Positions 22,516 to 33,604 of a stretch of 64,000 nt of DNA are shown piece after piece; position 1 is the first letter of the stretch, and each line of letters opens with the position of its first letter. The notes beneath the pieces were generated by a model that saw nothing but the letters and a program-made list of their open reading frames with translations, did not search any database and was not told the DNA's origin. Position numbers and translations under genes: made by a program. Origin of the DNA: Trichobilharzia szidati (taxonomy: Eukaryota; Platyhelminthes; Trematoda; Strigeidida; Schistosomatidae); NCBI GenBank assembly GCA_944472155.2, contig OX235273.1:3135204-3199203 (forward strand), given 5' to 3'.

Positions 22516-23450
22516 CACTTATAAGGAGAAGTCGGCATTTACATGAGAACTCTGATCAAAATTTGATCTAATAGTTCTACAAAGGTCGCTTCGTATGGTT
22601 TGATGTCTTTGTTCATTCACGTCTCAGATATGGTTGTTTAGTGTTTTCAAATAGAAATAAAGACTATTAGTTGTCTTTGTTATACACGCATTCACATACA
22701 CTGTAAACCCTGTATGTCACTCTGTATATTTGTAGGTTTGTGTATGTACTTTTAGTGTAAATCATTGTTAGATGTATGTTTTTTGGTATAAAGGTCATAG
22801 TGATAATAATGGATCTGTACTTTATGAAAAACGTAGATGTGATGATGATATACAAAGGATTAACTTGATAAAGGTGAAGGTGCTAATCCTTCCTTTATTA
22901 GTCACTCACTAGTCGTGAGTGGTATGAAGGCTTTCTTAGTTTAAAACCGATCGCCCACTCATATACACACACATTAGTGATATGTGAAAATCCTTAGTAC
23001 AGTTGTTCTCATCACTTTTCTAAAGCCCGTTTCTAATTATCACCCGAGAGATCAATACCTGTGGAGAACAGGTTCCTCATATACTACACATGGGTGGGTA
23101 TGCGTCACACTTTTTGTATGTAGGCTGGTTACACTACTATCCAGTTTCTCCCGAGCTGTGAAAGGTGATGAGGGAGATTAAACCGTTGATTGCTTACCTG
23201 CTTGACGAACCAATGTGCCATACTTTGAAAATAAATCATAAAAGATGAGGTTATTAATAAAGTCTGTGCAAGTCTTTGCAGCGTGCAGATTGTAATGAAG
23301 CACATCCTTACTATGTAAGGCAGTTAAACGGAGAAGTAGGACGATTGTAGTATGGTGATGACGATATGCGGTTGTAAACATGGGTTTCCTTTTCAATTCC
23401 AACTGTTTCTCCTTTTGTTATGTGCTCACTTCTTCAAAAGATGGTTCAGT
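22516..23450. other. No gene recognised
   Basis: AT-rich DNA with several open frames of 60-75 codons lacking recognisable domains. No other repeat in the window matches it convincingly. Confidence 0.35.
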
Positions 23451-23451
23451 A

Positions 23452-24625
23452 TTATTATTATTTCTATTGTTCCCTCGGGTGTCCAATGGAACATAGGGTA
23501 TTAACAACACATCTCTACTTTGTCCTGTTGTCTGCTGTCGTCTTTAGTTTCGCCCACGATTGCCCATAGTCTCTATTATCGTCGCACGATCTCTTTCACA
23601 CCACACTCGGACAACCCACTCCCAGTGGCCTGCATTGCGCGCGATATCATTCAACGATCTCCTCAGTGGCTTGTGTCCAATCTATCTCCACTGTCTTTGG
23701 AATATTTTTTCTGCAATAGATTCTTCATTGGTTTGTTCCACTGCAGAGTTTCTTGTTGCTAATTGTTTCTAGCCAGCCGGCCATTCGATCTTCAGTGTGG
23801 AACCAGCTGGCGAAGGTGGCAGCTGGTGGTAAAAGTCTATAACTTGTTGGAAATCCTTTTCGTGACACTTAGTGCAAGTTTCTGACCTATATATAAGAAG
23901 TGACTGAGTGACTTAACATTGGTGTTGGAAATCCGAATCTTCTTCCTTATGCTTTGAGGTGCAGACGATTTCCGAACTGGTTTCAGGTTGATGGCGGCGT
24001 ATCTTGCCTTTCCGATTGTAGCTAGCTTTGACATCTCCATCCATTCCGCCTCTAGTTGAAACGATGCTGACTAGATAAATGGAGGAAGTTACCGCTTTCA
24101 AGTTCCTTCCGTTGACAGTGAGTGGTACTGGTTGTTGTTGTTGTTGTTGGTTGGTTGGTTATCTTCATCTCCTTCGTCTTCTCTGTGTTTACCTGAAGTC
24201 CTGTCTTTGCTGCCAGCTTCTTCAGACAGTTTGTTGGTGTTTGCCTGTAAGTTTTCGAGTGTGTGTGTGGCATCAAACATAAATCATCCATGCGCGAAAT
24301 CCAGATGTTCTAGAGTCTTCTCATCGGTTCAACGTCTTCCCTCTTGCTACACAGCATCCACTGAGTGATCCAGTCCACGACAATTATGAATATCATCGTC
24401 GGTGATAGTAGTGGGCAGTCTTGTCTTACTCTCGTATTCACTTCAGACGCCTTGCTGAGTCCTCCTTTGTGGATCAGCTAACACGTGTCATTGTCATATA
24501 GCCAGTCAGCTGATGAATGAGGTTGATAAAGATTTGGGTCACTGTACTCCATAGTGTTGAAGTGGTTTCGAAATTACTTCTCGGTTAACGCGCTGTCGAA
24601 GGCGTTTTCAAAGTCGGCAAGGTTG
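23452..24625 (-). mobile_element. RTE-B LINE, degraded
   Basis: The 3' tail at 23452 (ATTATTATTTCTATTGTTCC) leads into the C-terminal region (IRISNTNVKSLSHF at 24040-23837) and then the FDA.HTLE / CLMPHTHSK RT-C area near 24280. The 5' end has the ENAFDSA-like remnant at about 24600. It is more decayed than the copy at 2330. Confidence 0.8.
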
Positions 24626-24894
24626 GTTCAATATTACCATGATTCATAATTCGAATTTACTTGTTTGGCGGGTTGACTAACAGTGAGATCCAGTAGATGA
24701 TGATACTTTGTTGTTTGTATTCATCTCATTTAATTTATGCCTGTCGTTATTCACTAACGAATTGCTGCCACACGTATCACTCTGTGAAGAGATCTTGATA
24801 TGTTTGGCATGTTGTTAGTCCCCTGTCAAATGTAAGATCATGCTACAGTACTGGTTTGTACACCAGTACACTCCTAGTGTAAAGACAGACGGTG

Positions 24895-25260
24895 AAGTGA
24901 AGTGATTGAATCTGTTATCTATCTCAGTTATTTGAGAAGTTGCATTAGTTCTAGTGGGCTGGTAGCTGACGACATCTCCGCTCTCGTACAAGAGGCCCAC
25001 ATAGCATTTGTCAGCTTACATCCCCTTTGGCGTAAGCGTGATATCCTTGTACCGATCAACGGACGTGAGTATTGTGTAGCAGTTCTCTTCGTCCTTTGTG
25101 TCTTACAAGACGTGTCATTGACAGTGTTTAGTAAAGAGGACAAGTCAAATGATGAACTTGTGAAACTGCCGCCACAGCCTTCCTCGTTTATCTGTTAGCG
25201 TTAGCTGATACAGGATTGGGTTGAAAGAGAATTAGGCGTGATCAGACGAAGATCTTGCAT
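24895..25260 (+). mobile_element. LINE-A, internal C-terminal fragment
   Basis: The + frame at 24902 encodes YLRSCISSSGLVADDISALV, then HIAFVSLHPLWRKRDI and INGREYCVAVLFVL. These correspond to YLGSTISPNGLISDEIS and RRDIRLSNEGRVYCSTVRS in the better copy at 30885. An internal deletion then joins to the KEDKSNDELVKL segment. It lacks the 3' UTR. Confidence 0.75.
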
Positions 25261-25274
25261 TAATTTATTTTAAA

Positions 25275-25459
25275 AATTTTTATTATAGCTTGAATCCATG
25301 CAGTATTTTTGACACAAGTATAGAATTTTCATCATGTGGTATCGGTAGCCCAAATTTAGCAGGCCAGCCATTGGTATCAGGTGTGCGTCGGCCGGGGGAT
25401 CGGACCCTGGACCATGTGCATGGTCGGTGAGCATCCTAACCTCTATGCCACCGACGCAA
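25275..25459 (-). mobile_element. SINE-2 (tRNA head, alternative tail)
   Basis: On the - strand the head GCGTCGGTGGCATAGAGG and B box (GGTCCGATCCC) is followed by CACACCTGATACCAATGG, the AAATTTGGGCTACCGATAC block and the tail of SINE-2 (GAAAATTCTATACTTGTG). The head is shared with SINE-1, the tail is not. Confidence 0.8.
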
Positions 25460-25564
25460 AATCTATGAAGTATTTCACTGTTGGTTTGAGCTAACCACTA
25501 CCCACTGGTTGGTTGGGGATCTTTGAGACGTTAAGATTCAGCGGTTGGAGACTGTTGGTGGTGA

Positions 25565-26185
25565 TGTTATTATTATTATTATTGTTTCCTCTAATTCCTA
25601 GAGGAACATAGGGCTTCAGCCGTGCGTCTCCACTGCGTTCGGTCCTCTGCTAGAGTTTTCACCTGGCTCCATGTCTGCCCACACGTTTTCATCTCCTCTT
25701 CACATGACCTCCTCCAAATCATCTTTGCACTGAAGACCAACTCGCCGCTTCCCTTTCGGGTTCCACTCGAGCCATGGCTTGTCTAGTGATGTCACTTGAT
25801 GCATTGTTTCCTCAGAGTATGGCCAATCCAATCCATCTCCATTTCTTCCTGCCTCTTTGTTTCACAATCGGTTCCTGGTTGGTTCGCTCATTGCCAGAGA
25901 TCTTTGTTGCTGATCTTTTCTGGCTGGCCATCTGATCTTGAATAGTATTGAGCGAAGACAACTGTTAATGCAGGTCTGTAGTTTGTTTGAGATGCTCTTA
26001 ATGACGCGCAGTGCAAGTCTCTGATCCGTATAGAGTAGCACTGACTGACTGACTTCACATTGGAGTTGAAAATCTGGATCTTATTTTTGATGCTGAGTGC
26101 TGACTGTTGACCTCCACACAGACTTGAGAGTAGTGAAAGCTTGTCTTGCTTTTCCGATTCTTGCTTTGATATCGCCGTCAGTTCC
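25565..26185 (-). mobile_element. RTE-B LINE, 3' part
   Basis: It has an (ATT)n tail at 25565, the family 3' motif (CCTAGAGGAACATAGGGCTT read on +), and a C-terminal frame at 26307-25888 with KNKIQIFNSNVKSV. It is closely related to the copies at 21366 and 49015. It joins directly to a LINE-A tail at 26186. Confidence 0.85.
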
Positions 26186-26400
26186 GCCTGTAGTTGGTTA
26201 TGTCGCTGGCTCAAAATCGTTCTCAATGGCCTAGATGCGTCCATTCTTTGTGATCTCCCATATTCATTTATCACCTCATGCTTTTTCAAGTTAGTATTCT
26301 TTCTCACTTACCATTCCACGTTTTTGTGTTTTATGGAGTATGGGAACTTGGGCCGCTGTAAAGTCCCAGGTCGAAAACTGACTAAGTTAGTTAGTCACAT
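26186..26400 (+). mobile_element. LINE-A 3' tail
   Basis: GGCTCAAAATCGTTCTCAAT leads through the 3' UTR to TATGGAGTATGGGAACTTGG and GTCGAAAACTGACTAAGT. The tetranucleotide terminus is degraded. Confidence 0.65.
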
Positions 26401-26539
26401 GATTGCCTGTGCAAACTATGTACAAATATTAAGGATTTCTGTTTCAACTTTTTGGAGTAATTCCAATAAGTGAGTGTGATTGTGGAGCGTCTAAAAGGCA
26501 TTCAAGTGTTGGTTTTCAGGGATTGGATTTGACTGGTTA

Positions 26540-26715
26540 CAGAATTTCATCATGAGCTGACATCAATTAAAGAACTATTAGAAAACCACTTGGGAGTACT
26601 GGACAGCTGTCTTGTCGTAGTTTGAGACTCTTCATCAGTACGCACCCCCCCACTGCCAGGGTTTAAATCCAGGACCACCTTCCGGTTACAAGGCGAGTTC
26701 ATAGACCATTAAGAC
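26540..26715 (-). mobile_element. HH-SINE copy
   Basis: On the - strand it contains GTACTGATGAAGAGTCTC, then GACAAGACAGCTGTCCAGTA. CTGATGA and the AGA insertion are kept but GAAAC reads AAGAC, so the core is broken. A second copy in the opposite orientation follows within 100 bp. Confidence 0.72.
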
Positions 26716-26794
26716 GAATTTTCGCCGTTGACACTGGCTAGTGTTCGCCCTAAAATCACGAATCAGTAGAAGTTAAAATTCGTGGGTAGGCCAT

Positions 26795-26900
26795 TGAGTC
26801 GGGTCCCAGTGACTTAATGGTCTACGAACTCGCCTTGTAACCAGTAGGTTCTGGGTTCGAATGTTGGCGGTGGGTGCGTACTGCTGAAGGTCCTAAAAGA
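26795..26900 (+). mobile_element. HH-SINE copy, core degraded
   Basis: It has the tRNA-like head (CCCAGTGACTTAATGGTCTA; B box GGGTTCGAATG) followed by GTGCGTACTGCTGAAGGTCC. The CTGATGA box reads CTGCTGA and the GAAAC half is gone. Confidence 0.7.
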
Positions 26901-27129
26901 TGTTTATCCATAATCACTATAACACTTCAGTGTGATGTGTAGGGACTTGTACTAAATTGCACTTATATCGGGTGTATAATAATCTTCATACCTGTAGGAT
27001 TCTGTTCAATTTAATCTATTTTTGAGTGTTGTTCACTCATGCACCTTTGCTGTTGTATACACTCTTAATGTTACTGCTAACATTTATACACTTCAGTCAC
27101 CAACTGTCTCACAGGTAGCTGATGATACA

Positions 27130-27678
27130 ATATTGAGGTTAGGCGTCGAGTGCTAGGGAAGGAGGGGAAATCAGTCGACGAGACTGTGAAATTACATCGA
27201 CTGAGATGGTTAGGACATGTGTCACGTAGGCCTAGTGATCGCCTTCCTCCACGGGCAATGTTAGCTGATATAGGGTCAGGCTGGAAAAGAGCTAGCAGTG
27301 GTCAAACGAAAACATGGCACCAGTCAATGAAATGTGCAACAGTTAGTCTAAGCCACGTAGGAAGGTGTAGACTTCGTGGTTGGGGTCCTTGGGACGGTAA
27401 AAACCAATGGTTGGAAACAATTGGTGACATGGCTCAAAATCGTCGTTGTCAATGGCTGGCGCAGATGCATCCACTCCTTGTGACTTATGATTTCCAATGA
27501 AACTATATTGTTCTTCGTTATTACTATTCCTTTGTCTCACACCTCTGTTTACTGTCTCTAATATGCATTTCTTCTACTTTCTTCTGTTGCTTTGTGTGCT
27601 ACAAGGAGGGAGTGTGGCGACTTGAACTGGCGCACATTTGTGCAAAGTTCTATGTCGAAAACAGACAGACAGACATAT
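27130..27678 (+). mobile_element. LINE-A, C-terminal region and complete 3' end
   Basis: The + frame 27150-27500 encodes LGKEGKSVDETVKLHRLRWL, GHVSRRPSDRLPPRAMLAD and the terminal NQWLETIGDMAQNR.CQWLAQ block, then a stop (TGA) and the 3' UTR to CAGACAGACAGACATATG. It is the clearest view of how this LINE protein ends. The endonuclease and RT core are missing. Confidence 0.88.
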
Positions 27679-27689
27679 GATACAATGTG

Positions 27690-28067
27690 TTTTATGAAGT
27701 TATACTATAACACAGGTACCCGGAAGAGGTTTATGTTGTTGTGCCGAGCTACCAGCGACAATTCTTGTGTAAGACCTGTTGATGATACTACCCATATGTG
27801 CAGGTTGAGATAAGTGTGGCTGAATTCTAACCCAAGATCCATTGCATGAAACTCGAGTCCTTCAATCAACGAGCTATAAATATCCGCTTACCTTTAAACA
27901 GTAGGACTTTTGATCCAAATTCCTATAAGAGCACCTTCCGTTTAGGAGACAAGATACAATCTGTGTATACGCGTCACATCAAGTCGTCTGTTTTACGTAA
28001 ATTCTTACATAATTCCTGTAGTATCCTTTAACATGTACCTATTATTTCTTTTTCTGTTAAATTGTAG
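27690..28067. other. Sequence upstream of exon 1, with 3' splice site
   Basis: No known repeat is seen. It ends in a pyrimidine-rich tract and AG (TTCTTTTTCTGTTAAATTGTAG) expected of an acceptor before the ZNF608/609-like exon at 28068. A 61-codon open frame at 27846-28031 has no recognised domain and could be chance or an unrecognised exon. Confidence 0.4.
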
Positions 28068-28221
28068 AGAGGTTTGTCTACTCTCAAAGATTCTCGTGTA
28101 TATGTTGATTCGTCAACGTCTACTGTTGACAGCGCCACACTGACTGAACCGAATCTATTGGGTCCGTGTGAACCCGGTACAAAAATTATTGTAGAAGGTG
28201 TTGTCTGGATGGAGGCTACAG
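28068..28221 (+). CDS. ZNF608/609/Scribbler-like gene, internal exon (first visible)
   Basis: It encodes 51 codons plus one base. Residues 24-49 include LTEPNLLGPCEPGTKIIVEG then VVWMEA. This matches the N-terminal conserved block of ZNF608/ZNF609/Scribbler, nuclear proteins that act in transcription control and recruit cohesin-loading or repressor complexes in animals studied. The acceptor is TTGTAG|AGAGG and the donor ACAG|GTGAGT. The exon ends in phase 1 and joins exon 2 to make a glycine codon. No start codon is present, so upstream exons must exist and were not found. The intron after it (5.1 kb) holds LINE-A, SINE-1, an LTR, RTE-B and Merlin. Confidence 0.85.
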
Positions 28222-28582
28222 GTGAGTTAATATTTTTTTTCGCAATCTGTCTTATGGTTGTGCCCACCTGCAGTTTTGATTTTTATTAATACTGCAAACA
28301 TAGTGGCCCCTTCGTTTTTACCTGATTATATGCTGTCAGCTCTGTTGCATGTTTTCCAATCTTTCTGTACTCGGATCTCTCATTTGTTGCTTTTAGTGTT
28401 CCTCAAGGAGGTTTAGTAGTAGTTTGTGTGGGGGTTGGTACACTTCGCGGACGTCCAGATCGAAGCAGGTGGTTGCCTTTGACTTGGAGTTTAACCCAAG
28501 AGGCAGTGGAGCTGGGTTCCCATAGTTATTGGTGATCAAAACAGGTTCGAACTCTGAAACCCACATACACCGCTATAGGTTT

Positions 28583-28760
28583 TTTTTATTCCTTCACGTT
28601 CCCAGTGGAACATAGGGCTTCAAGCTTGTGGCTTGAAGTTTCTGTAGCAGTGTTTATTTTTACAGGATGGGGTTGCTAGCCTCATGTCCAACCTTTCCTC
28701 TTCACCAGTTTCAGTTCTGGCTTAACGAGGGTTGGAATCAGAGTTTTTCACCCCCCCCTC
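28583..28760 (-). mobile_element. SINE-1, headless
   Basis: It reads from the tail (TTCCTTCACGTTCCCAGTGG then AACATAGGGCTTCAAGC) to the GTTGCTAGCCTCATGTCCAA body and stops before the tRNA-like head. A 5'-truncated SINE copy in intron 1. Confidence 0.78.
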
Positions 28761-29169
28761 CTAGGTAGACCAACATGTCCACGGTCCTTCTACTCTTTTT
28801 ATGTTTTCCGTACTAGTTGTATTTTTGTTATTATGGTTCTGATTATCGAATAGAATAGTATTCGTTCACGCGTTAAATCCACACCGGTTGCATTAATCAC
28901 TCATATCAAATCTGGGATCAGATTAATCTTGAGGATATATGAGTCCATCACGCTTGGAGAAACTAATGAAATGTTGTTGGCTGGTGTACAGATAGCATTT
29001 CCAACCAATAGAAATATCGGAAGCAGCATATCTGAATTTATTTACCCCTCTTGGTTCCGCTAAGTGAATTCCATGAGCAGAGATAATGCAGGAAAAGTAA
29101 GACTCCTACTTTGCCCCTTCCACAGATATCAAGTGGAAAATAATATTCATAGACACTGTCCACATATTC

Positions 29170-29530
29170 TGTCGTCGATTTCTGTCTTTCTGTCTGGATT
29201 CAATATAGAACTTGACATCGAAGTGCAGCAGTTCGAGTTGCCACGTTCCAAATAGAACACAAATGTAGACAAGAAAATGAGTGAAGAGAATCAATAGAGT
29301 TTCGACAAGTATAAGAGTGAAACAGAATGAGTAATGGTAGAAAGGAATATGAAAGATTACAGAGACTGAATACATCTGCGTAAGCCATTGACAACGATTT
29401 TGAGCCATGTCACCTATTGTCTATCTCCAGCCATTGATTCTTAGAGTCCCGAGGGCCCCAACCAACGCGGAAGTCTGCATCTCCCTACCTGACTCAGTTT
29501 AACTGTCAAGGATTTCATGGATTGATTTGG
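29170..29530 (-). mobile_element. LINE-A subfamily II, 3' fragment
   Basis: It is a near match of 17405-17730. The 3' end carries TTTCTGTCTGGATTCAATAT and the body GAAACAGAATGAGTAATGG. It lies in intron 1 of the ZNF608/609-like gene, antisense to it. Confidence 0.82.
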
Positions 29531-30085
29531 AGATGATAGATTGCTATTCAACCTACGATACCATCTTATGAAGCTGGTGGGCTGTGAACGGCAGCAGAGG
29601 AAAAACAACAGTGGATTTGGTTAATTCATTTCGAAAGTATTCGTAGAGAATTGGTGTCATTCGTATGTCCCTTTTTTTGATTTGTTAGATTCATTCTAAG
29701 AAGAAGTGATGTGTCGGTCTGATGATGTTGTCGCCTAGATGAACTGAACTCAGCCGATCGATCTTTGTTCCAACTGTGAATCACTACCTCCGACAACTTA
29801 TTAGATATGTATTCAGCTCTTTTCCATGCTGACTAACTGCGTGTTCCCCTGAGGTTTTAGACCTCTTAAGCAGGATTTAATGAATTCATCAAATTTCAGT
29901 AGGACTTCTCCTCAGCTGGATACTCTGCATACAAGGACATATATATACCATTAGAATTACATTGTGACAGAACTAAATAATATTGATAAAAATGGTAGTG
30001 CTAATAATAGTAATAATAATGTTGAAACAAGCTAAGATAATGGTAATGATAAAAGATAGTTCTATATGAATTAGAAATAGTAATA

Positions 30086-30429
30086 TGGTGAGAGTTCGCT
30101 GCGAACAAGCCAAAATTGTAAGCGACAATTTACGTCAATGTTACGTCCCGAATCGCGGTTATGAGAAAAAAAGCACTAACAAAGCTTAACCTTGAGGAAC
30201 TCATCAACCAAATCACAGCAGACTTAACGTGTGCAAATACGATTCGCACATATATGGCTTAACTTTCTGAGAAGCGGTTACAAACAGTACAGAATAACCT
30301 TCAGTAAGAAAACAACCAATGAGAAGCGGTTGCTTCTCCGCTGACAATAATGTACATAAAAATCTATAAATCTCTCTTGATTTTCTCTATAAACGATCTG
30401 TTGCGTGGCTCTTGTCTTTTGTCGTTACA
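30086..30429 (+). mobile_element. Solo LTR with target duplication
   Basis: This is a 344-bp long terminal repeat starting TGGTGAGAG and ending GTCGTTACA, flanked by GTAATA on both sides (30080-30085 and 30430-30435). Near the 3' side are AATCTATAAATCTCTC (TATA-like) and CTCTATAAACGATCTGTT, followed by the CTTGTCTTTTGTC end. Four relatives lie at 44054, 55572, 62478 and 63407. No internal gag-pol sequence is attached, which is the pattern left by LTR-LTR recombination. An (AAT)n microsatellite follows at 30430-30492. Confidence 0.88.
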
Positions 30430-30492
30430 GTAATAATAAGAGGTGGGATATAATGATAATAATAATATTAATAATAATAATAATAATAATAA

Positions 30493-30880
30493 CAGTTAAT
30501 AAGTAAAACATGTTACTATGGTAGATCAGATTGACCAACATTTCCTTTTGTACACAGAGACCTGGTTAATTAACTCTAATTGCACAAGCCTCCTTGGCAG
30601 TTGAAAACATCTTCCTGTTTGTTTGTCTGCTTGCTGACAACAGTCAGTGACTTAACTGACAGCGTCAATATCATATCCGTAGTCCACAAGATGCTTTGTT
30701 ACTGAACTTTTAGGCAGTTTGACTTTGGGTGTTTTCAACCACCTTGGTAGAATGCTCCATCATGCTCCATCTTCGGGACTGTTTAAAAAATTTTACTGAA
30801 CCTAATCTCTTTCGAGTATTTATTGATTAACTTCTCAAGATATCCATTCTTAGATAAAAAAATATCCTTTAGAATCTTTA
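30493..30880. other. Intron 1 sequence without recognised features
   Basis: AT-rich intron DNA with no coding frame or repeat family recognised from elsewhere in the window. Confidence 0.35.
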
Positions 30881-31795
30881 TTACATGTTCAGTTATACTG
30901 TCAAAACAAATAGTGAAGTGGTAGAGCACGTTGACCGCTTCACTTACTTGGGAAGTACCATCAGCCCCAACGGGTTGATCTCTGACGAAATCTCAGTACG
31001 AATACAGAGGGCTAGTTTCGCATATGCCAGTTTACGCCATCTCTGGCTTAGTAGACGTGATATCCGACTATCGAATGAAGGGCGTGTGTACTGCTCAACA
31101 GTCCGCTCCGTCCTCCTTTATGGCTGTGAGACCTGGCTATTGAGTGCGGAAGACATGAAAAGACTAGCTGTCTTTGATCATAGGTGTCTGCGTTCAATCT
31201 CCCGTGTGAAGTGGTATAATAAGGTGAGCAATATTGAGGTTGGGCGTCGAGTGCTAGGTAAGGAGGGGGAATCAATCGACGAGGCTTTGAAGTTACATCG
31301 ACTGAGATGGTTAGGACATGTGATACGTATGCCTAGTCATCGCCTTCCTCGACAATGGGCAATGTTAGCTGATGTAGGGTCAGGCTGGAAAAGAGCCAGC
31401 GGCGGTCAAACGAAAACATGGCACCAGTCAATGAAATCTACAACAGTTAGTCTAAGCCACGTAGGAAGGTGTAGACTTCCTGATTGGTTTTGGTCCTCGG
31501 GACGGTAAAAACCAATGGTTGGAAACAATTGGTGACATGGCTCAAAATCGTTCTCAATGGCTGTCGCAGATGCATCTACTCCTTGTGACTTATGATTTCC
31601 AATGAAACTGTTTTGTTCTTCGTTATTACTATTCCTTTGTCTCACACCTCTGTTTACTGTCTATATTATGCATTTCTCCTACTTTCTTCTCTTGCTTTGT
31701 GTGCTACAAGGCGGGAGTGTGGCGACTTGAACTGGCGCACATATGTGCAAAGTTCTATGTCGAAAACCGACCGACCGACCGTCAAAACAAATTTC
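30881..31795 (+). mobile_element. LINE-A, longest intact C-terminal frame
   Basis: The frame 30885-31508 (207 codons) encodes the post-RT part of the LINE protein: VEHVDRFTYLGSTISPNG, RRDIRLSNEGRVYCSTVRSV, LLYGCETWLLSAEDMKRLAV, VGRRVLGKEGESIDEALKLH, RLRWLGHVIRMPSHRLPRQW and SHVGRCRLP. The order and motifs are those after the RT domain in RTE-like endonuclease-reverse transcriptases. The 3' UTR follows and ends in (GACC)n at about 31770-31790. The RT and endonuclease are missing by 5' truncation. It sits in intron 1. Confidence 0.9.
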
Positions 31796-32359
31796 TTGTG
31801 TTCTAATGAACAGTGTTCTGACTAAGTTCTTTTTATATTGGATTGGAACAAAAATTTTAAAATGTACATGCACTGTTCTCCTGTCCATGAAGACTTTCTA
31901 AAATTTAGATCTTTCCATTGTGTCATCAGTCCTTTTCACATTAGAGAAACAAACATCTAGGAATTTTAAAGGTATCATTTGTCTCGTGTTCTGTTTATTG
32001 TGAAGTTAAGATTCGGATAGCATGAGTTAAATTTTGTCAATAGGTTAGTTTGGAAATCTTGTACACTCAGCATAAAGAAAGATTGAATTTTCAACACCAA
32101 TGTTAAGTCAGCCAGTCCTTCTATATGGGTCAGAAACTTACACTGCATATCACGAAAAGGATTTCCAACAAGTTTCAGACTTTCATCAACAGCTGTCCCC
32201 TTCACTGGCTCCGTACTGAAGATGAAATGGCCGGGTGGCCAGGAAGAATTAATAGCAAGAAACTCTAGCCTGCAACAAATCAATAATCAAGAGCCGATCG
32301 CTCAACAGATATGTAGGGGAAAATGGAGATGGATCGGGGATACGTTGAGAAGACCGTTG

Positions 32360-32997
32360 GGCAACTCTAAACAATAGGAACCTAAAACGAAACGACCTAC
32401 GAACGCACAAACGACCTTGAGAAACCAATCAGGTGACTCTGTTGTTTCTAGAAGTAATTATGGATGCTTCACACCTCTACTGCGATTTCTAATCGCAGTA
32501 CTGGTGTATTATTGCCTATTATCCAGCGCTTAGTACTGCCCGGGACCACACAGCCGAATGGAGTATTTATGATCAATTGTCGAATCTCGGGTATATTCAT
32601 CATGTAGTCAATGACACAGACGGTTTTCGCAATCCTTTGGATGGAACTCATACTAATTGCATCGAAAGTTTCTGGGATCACCCGAAAGAAAAGGATTAGA
32701 TTCGTGAACGGATCAAGAAATCCAATGATATACAGTTATCTGGATGAGTTTATGTACAGAAGTTAGTTTAACATGAGTATAAAGACTCCTATGAGAAACT
32801 GGGAGCTTTTTTTGCAACATATACAAGAACTTTATCCTTTGTAACTATTTTTTAACATTGCTTTACTTTTATATAAACGATTTTTTACAATTATGCGCCG
32901 TTTTTTGAGCCTTCTGATTGGTCGAAGTTGTCCTTAACAAGGTCGTTTGTGCGTTCGTAGGTCGTTTCGGTTTGGGTTCCTATTGTTTAGAGTTGCC
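32360..32997. mobile_element. Merlin DNA transposon, deletion derivative
   Basis: The 638-bp element is bounded by terminal inverted repeats that start GGCAACTCTAAACAATAGG and agree over about 60 bp (CGACCTACGAACGCACAAAC included). Flanks are perfect 8-bp duplications GACCGTTG at 32352-32359 and 32998-33005, the usual length for Merlin. The interior holds a transposase fragment. A MITE-like relative is at 12098-12402. Confidence 0.93.
32559..32699 (+). pseudogene. Merlin transposase fragment (IS1016/IS1595-like DDE)
   Basis: The frame reads WSIYDQLSNLGYIHHVVND, then GFRNPLDGTHTNCIESFWDH and ends at TAG. The 'VND...F.NP..GTHTN.IE.FW' pattern is typical of the C-terminal catalytic part of Merlin and ISXO2/IS1595-type DDE transposases, including the final acidic residue (E of CIESFW). 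The upstream catalytic residues and zinc-binding part are missing, so no active enzyme could be made from this copy. Confidence 0.85.
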
Positions 32998-33368
32998 GAC
33001 CGTTGAATGTCATCGCACGGAATGCAGACCATCGCTTGGGTGGAATGCAAATTGGGAGCGACGAGTGGGTCGTCTGTGCGAGGGTGACATGGAGGAGATG
33101 AGAGATTATGGTTAGTCGTGGACCCAGCTGAAGAGGATGGCAGAAAATGGAAGAAAGTTGAGATGTGTTGTTGAAGCCCTATGATGTTCCACTCGGAATC
33201 CAAGCGAATAATATTATATCTTTGAGTTTCCATCTCATCTTAGAGAAGACTGGGATTCAAGTCTACTTGTTTGTTCATGATTTAATGTAGGCGTTTAATT
33301 TCTCACTTTTTTGATTCTCTCCGTGCACTAAAACATGTTTTGCATTTGTTGTTAATTACTGCTGTCAG

Positions 33369-33456
33369 GAATGCTTGTTCTAAGTCTTCATTGGCGTGGG
33401 CGTAATTATATGGGTACTTTATTGGATTCATCTAAGCAAACATTTGCGCCAACATG
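33369..33456 (+). CDS. ZNF608/609/Scribbler-like gene, second visible exon
   Basis: It encodes (G)MLVLSLHWRGRNYMGTLLD then SSKQTFAPT plus two bases of a Cys codon. In vertebrate ZNF608/609 the equivalent stretch follows the GPCEPGT block directly and has the WR.(K/R).Y(V/M)GTLLD..K..(W/F)APP core, so exons 1 and 2 together rebuild the family's hallmark domain. The acceptor is GCTGTCAG|GA and the donor ACATG|GTAAGT. Both phases fit. The 2.0-kb intron after it carries a PLE and a SINE-1. Confidence 0.93.
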
Positions 33457-33604
33457 GTAAGTTTTTTGGAGATAAAAAAATGTATCATCTATACTGTGTT
33501 TCTGTCATTTATTGATTGGCGTCGTTTTGTTTTTTGCAGACAATTCTTAAAAATAATTATAAGTAACCATTCTTTTAGAGATAAATCATTTTCGTCGGTT
33601 AAAG

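Larger units (their letters stand above)
31975..33215 (+). mobile_element. RTE-B LINE, split by a Merlin transposon
   Basis: The left part (31975-32359) encodes FNTNVKSA-like, the QEPIAQQICRGKWRWIG and DTLRRPL segments of the C-terminal region. It breaks at 32359. The right part resumes at 33006 and continues the same frame (NVIARNADHRL), then the tail AAGCCCTATGATGTTCCACT at about 33175. The break holds the Merlin element with an 8-bp duplication. Confidence 0.88.

Noticed and set aside
28074..28289. Exon 1 frame as a complete 71-residue protein
   Set aside because: The frame runs through a consensus donor into an intron; the homologous part stops at the splice site.
30086..30429. LTR as part of an intact retrovirus-like element
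   Set aside because: No gag, protease, polymerase or envelope sequence lies next to any LTR in the window.
30885..31508. 207-codon frame as a host gene
   Set aside because: Its motifs (RSVLLYG.ETW, LRWLGH) and the many copies identify it as the C-terminal part of a LINE protein.
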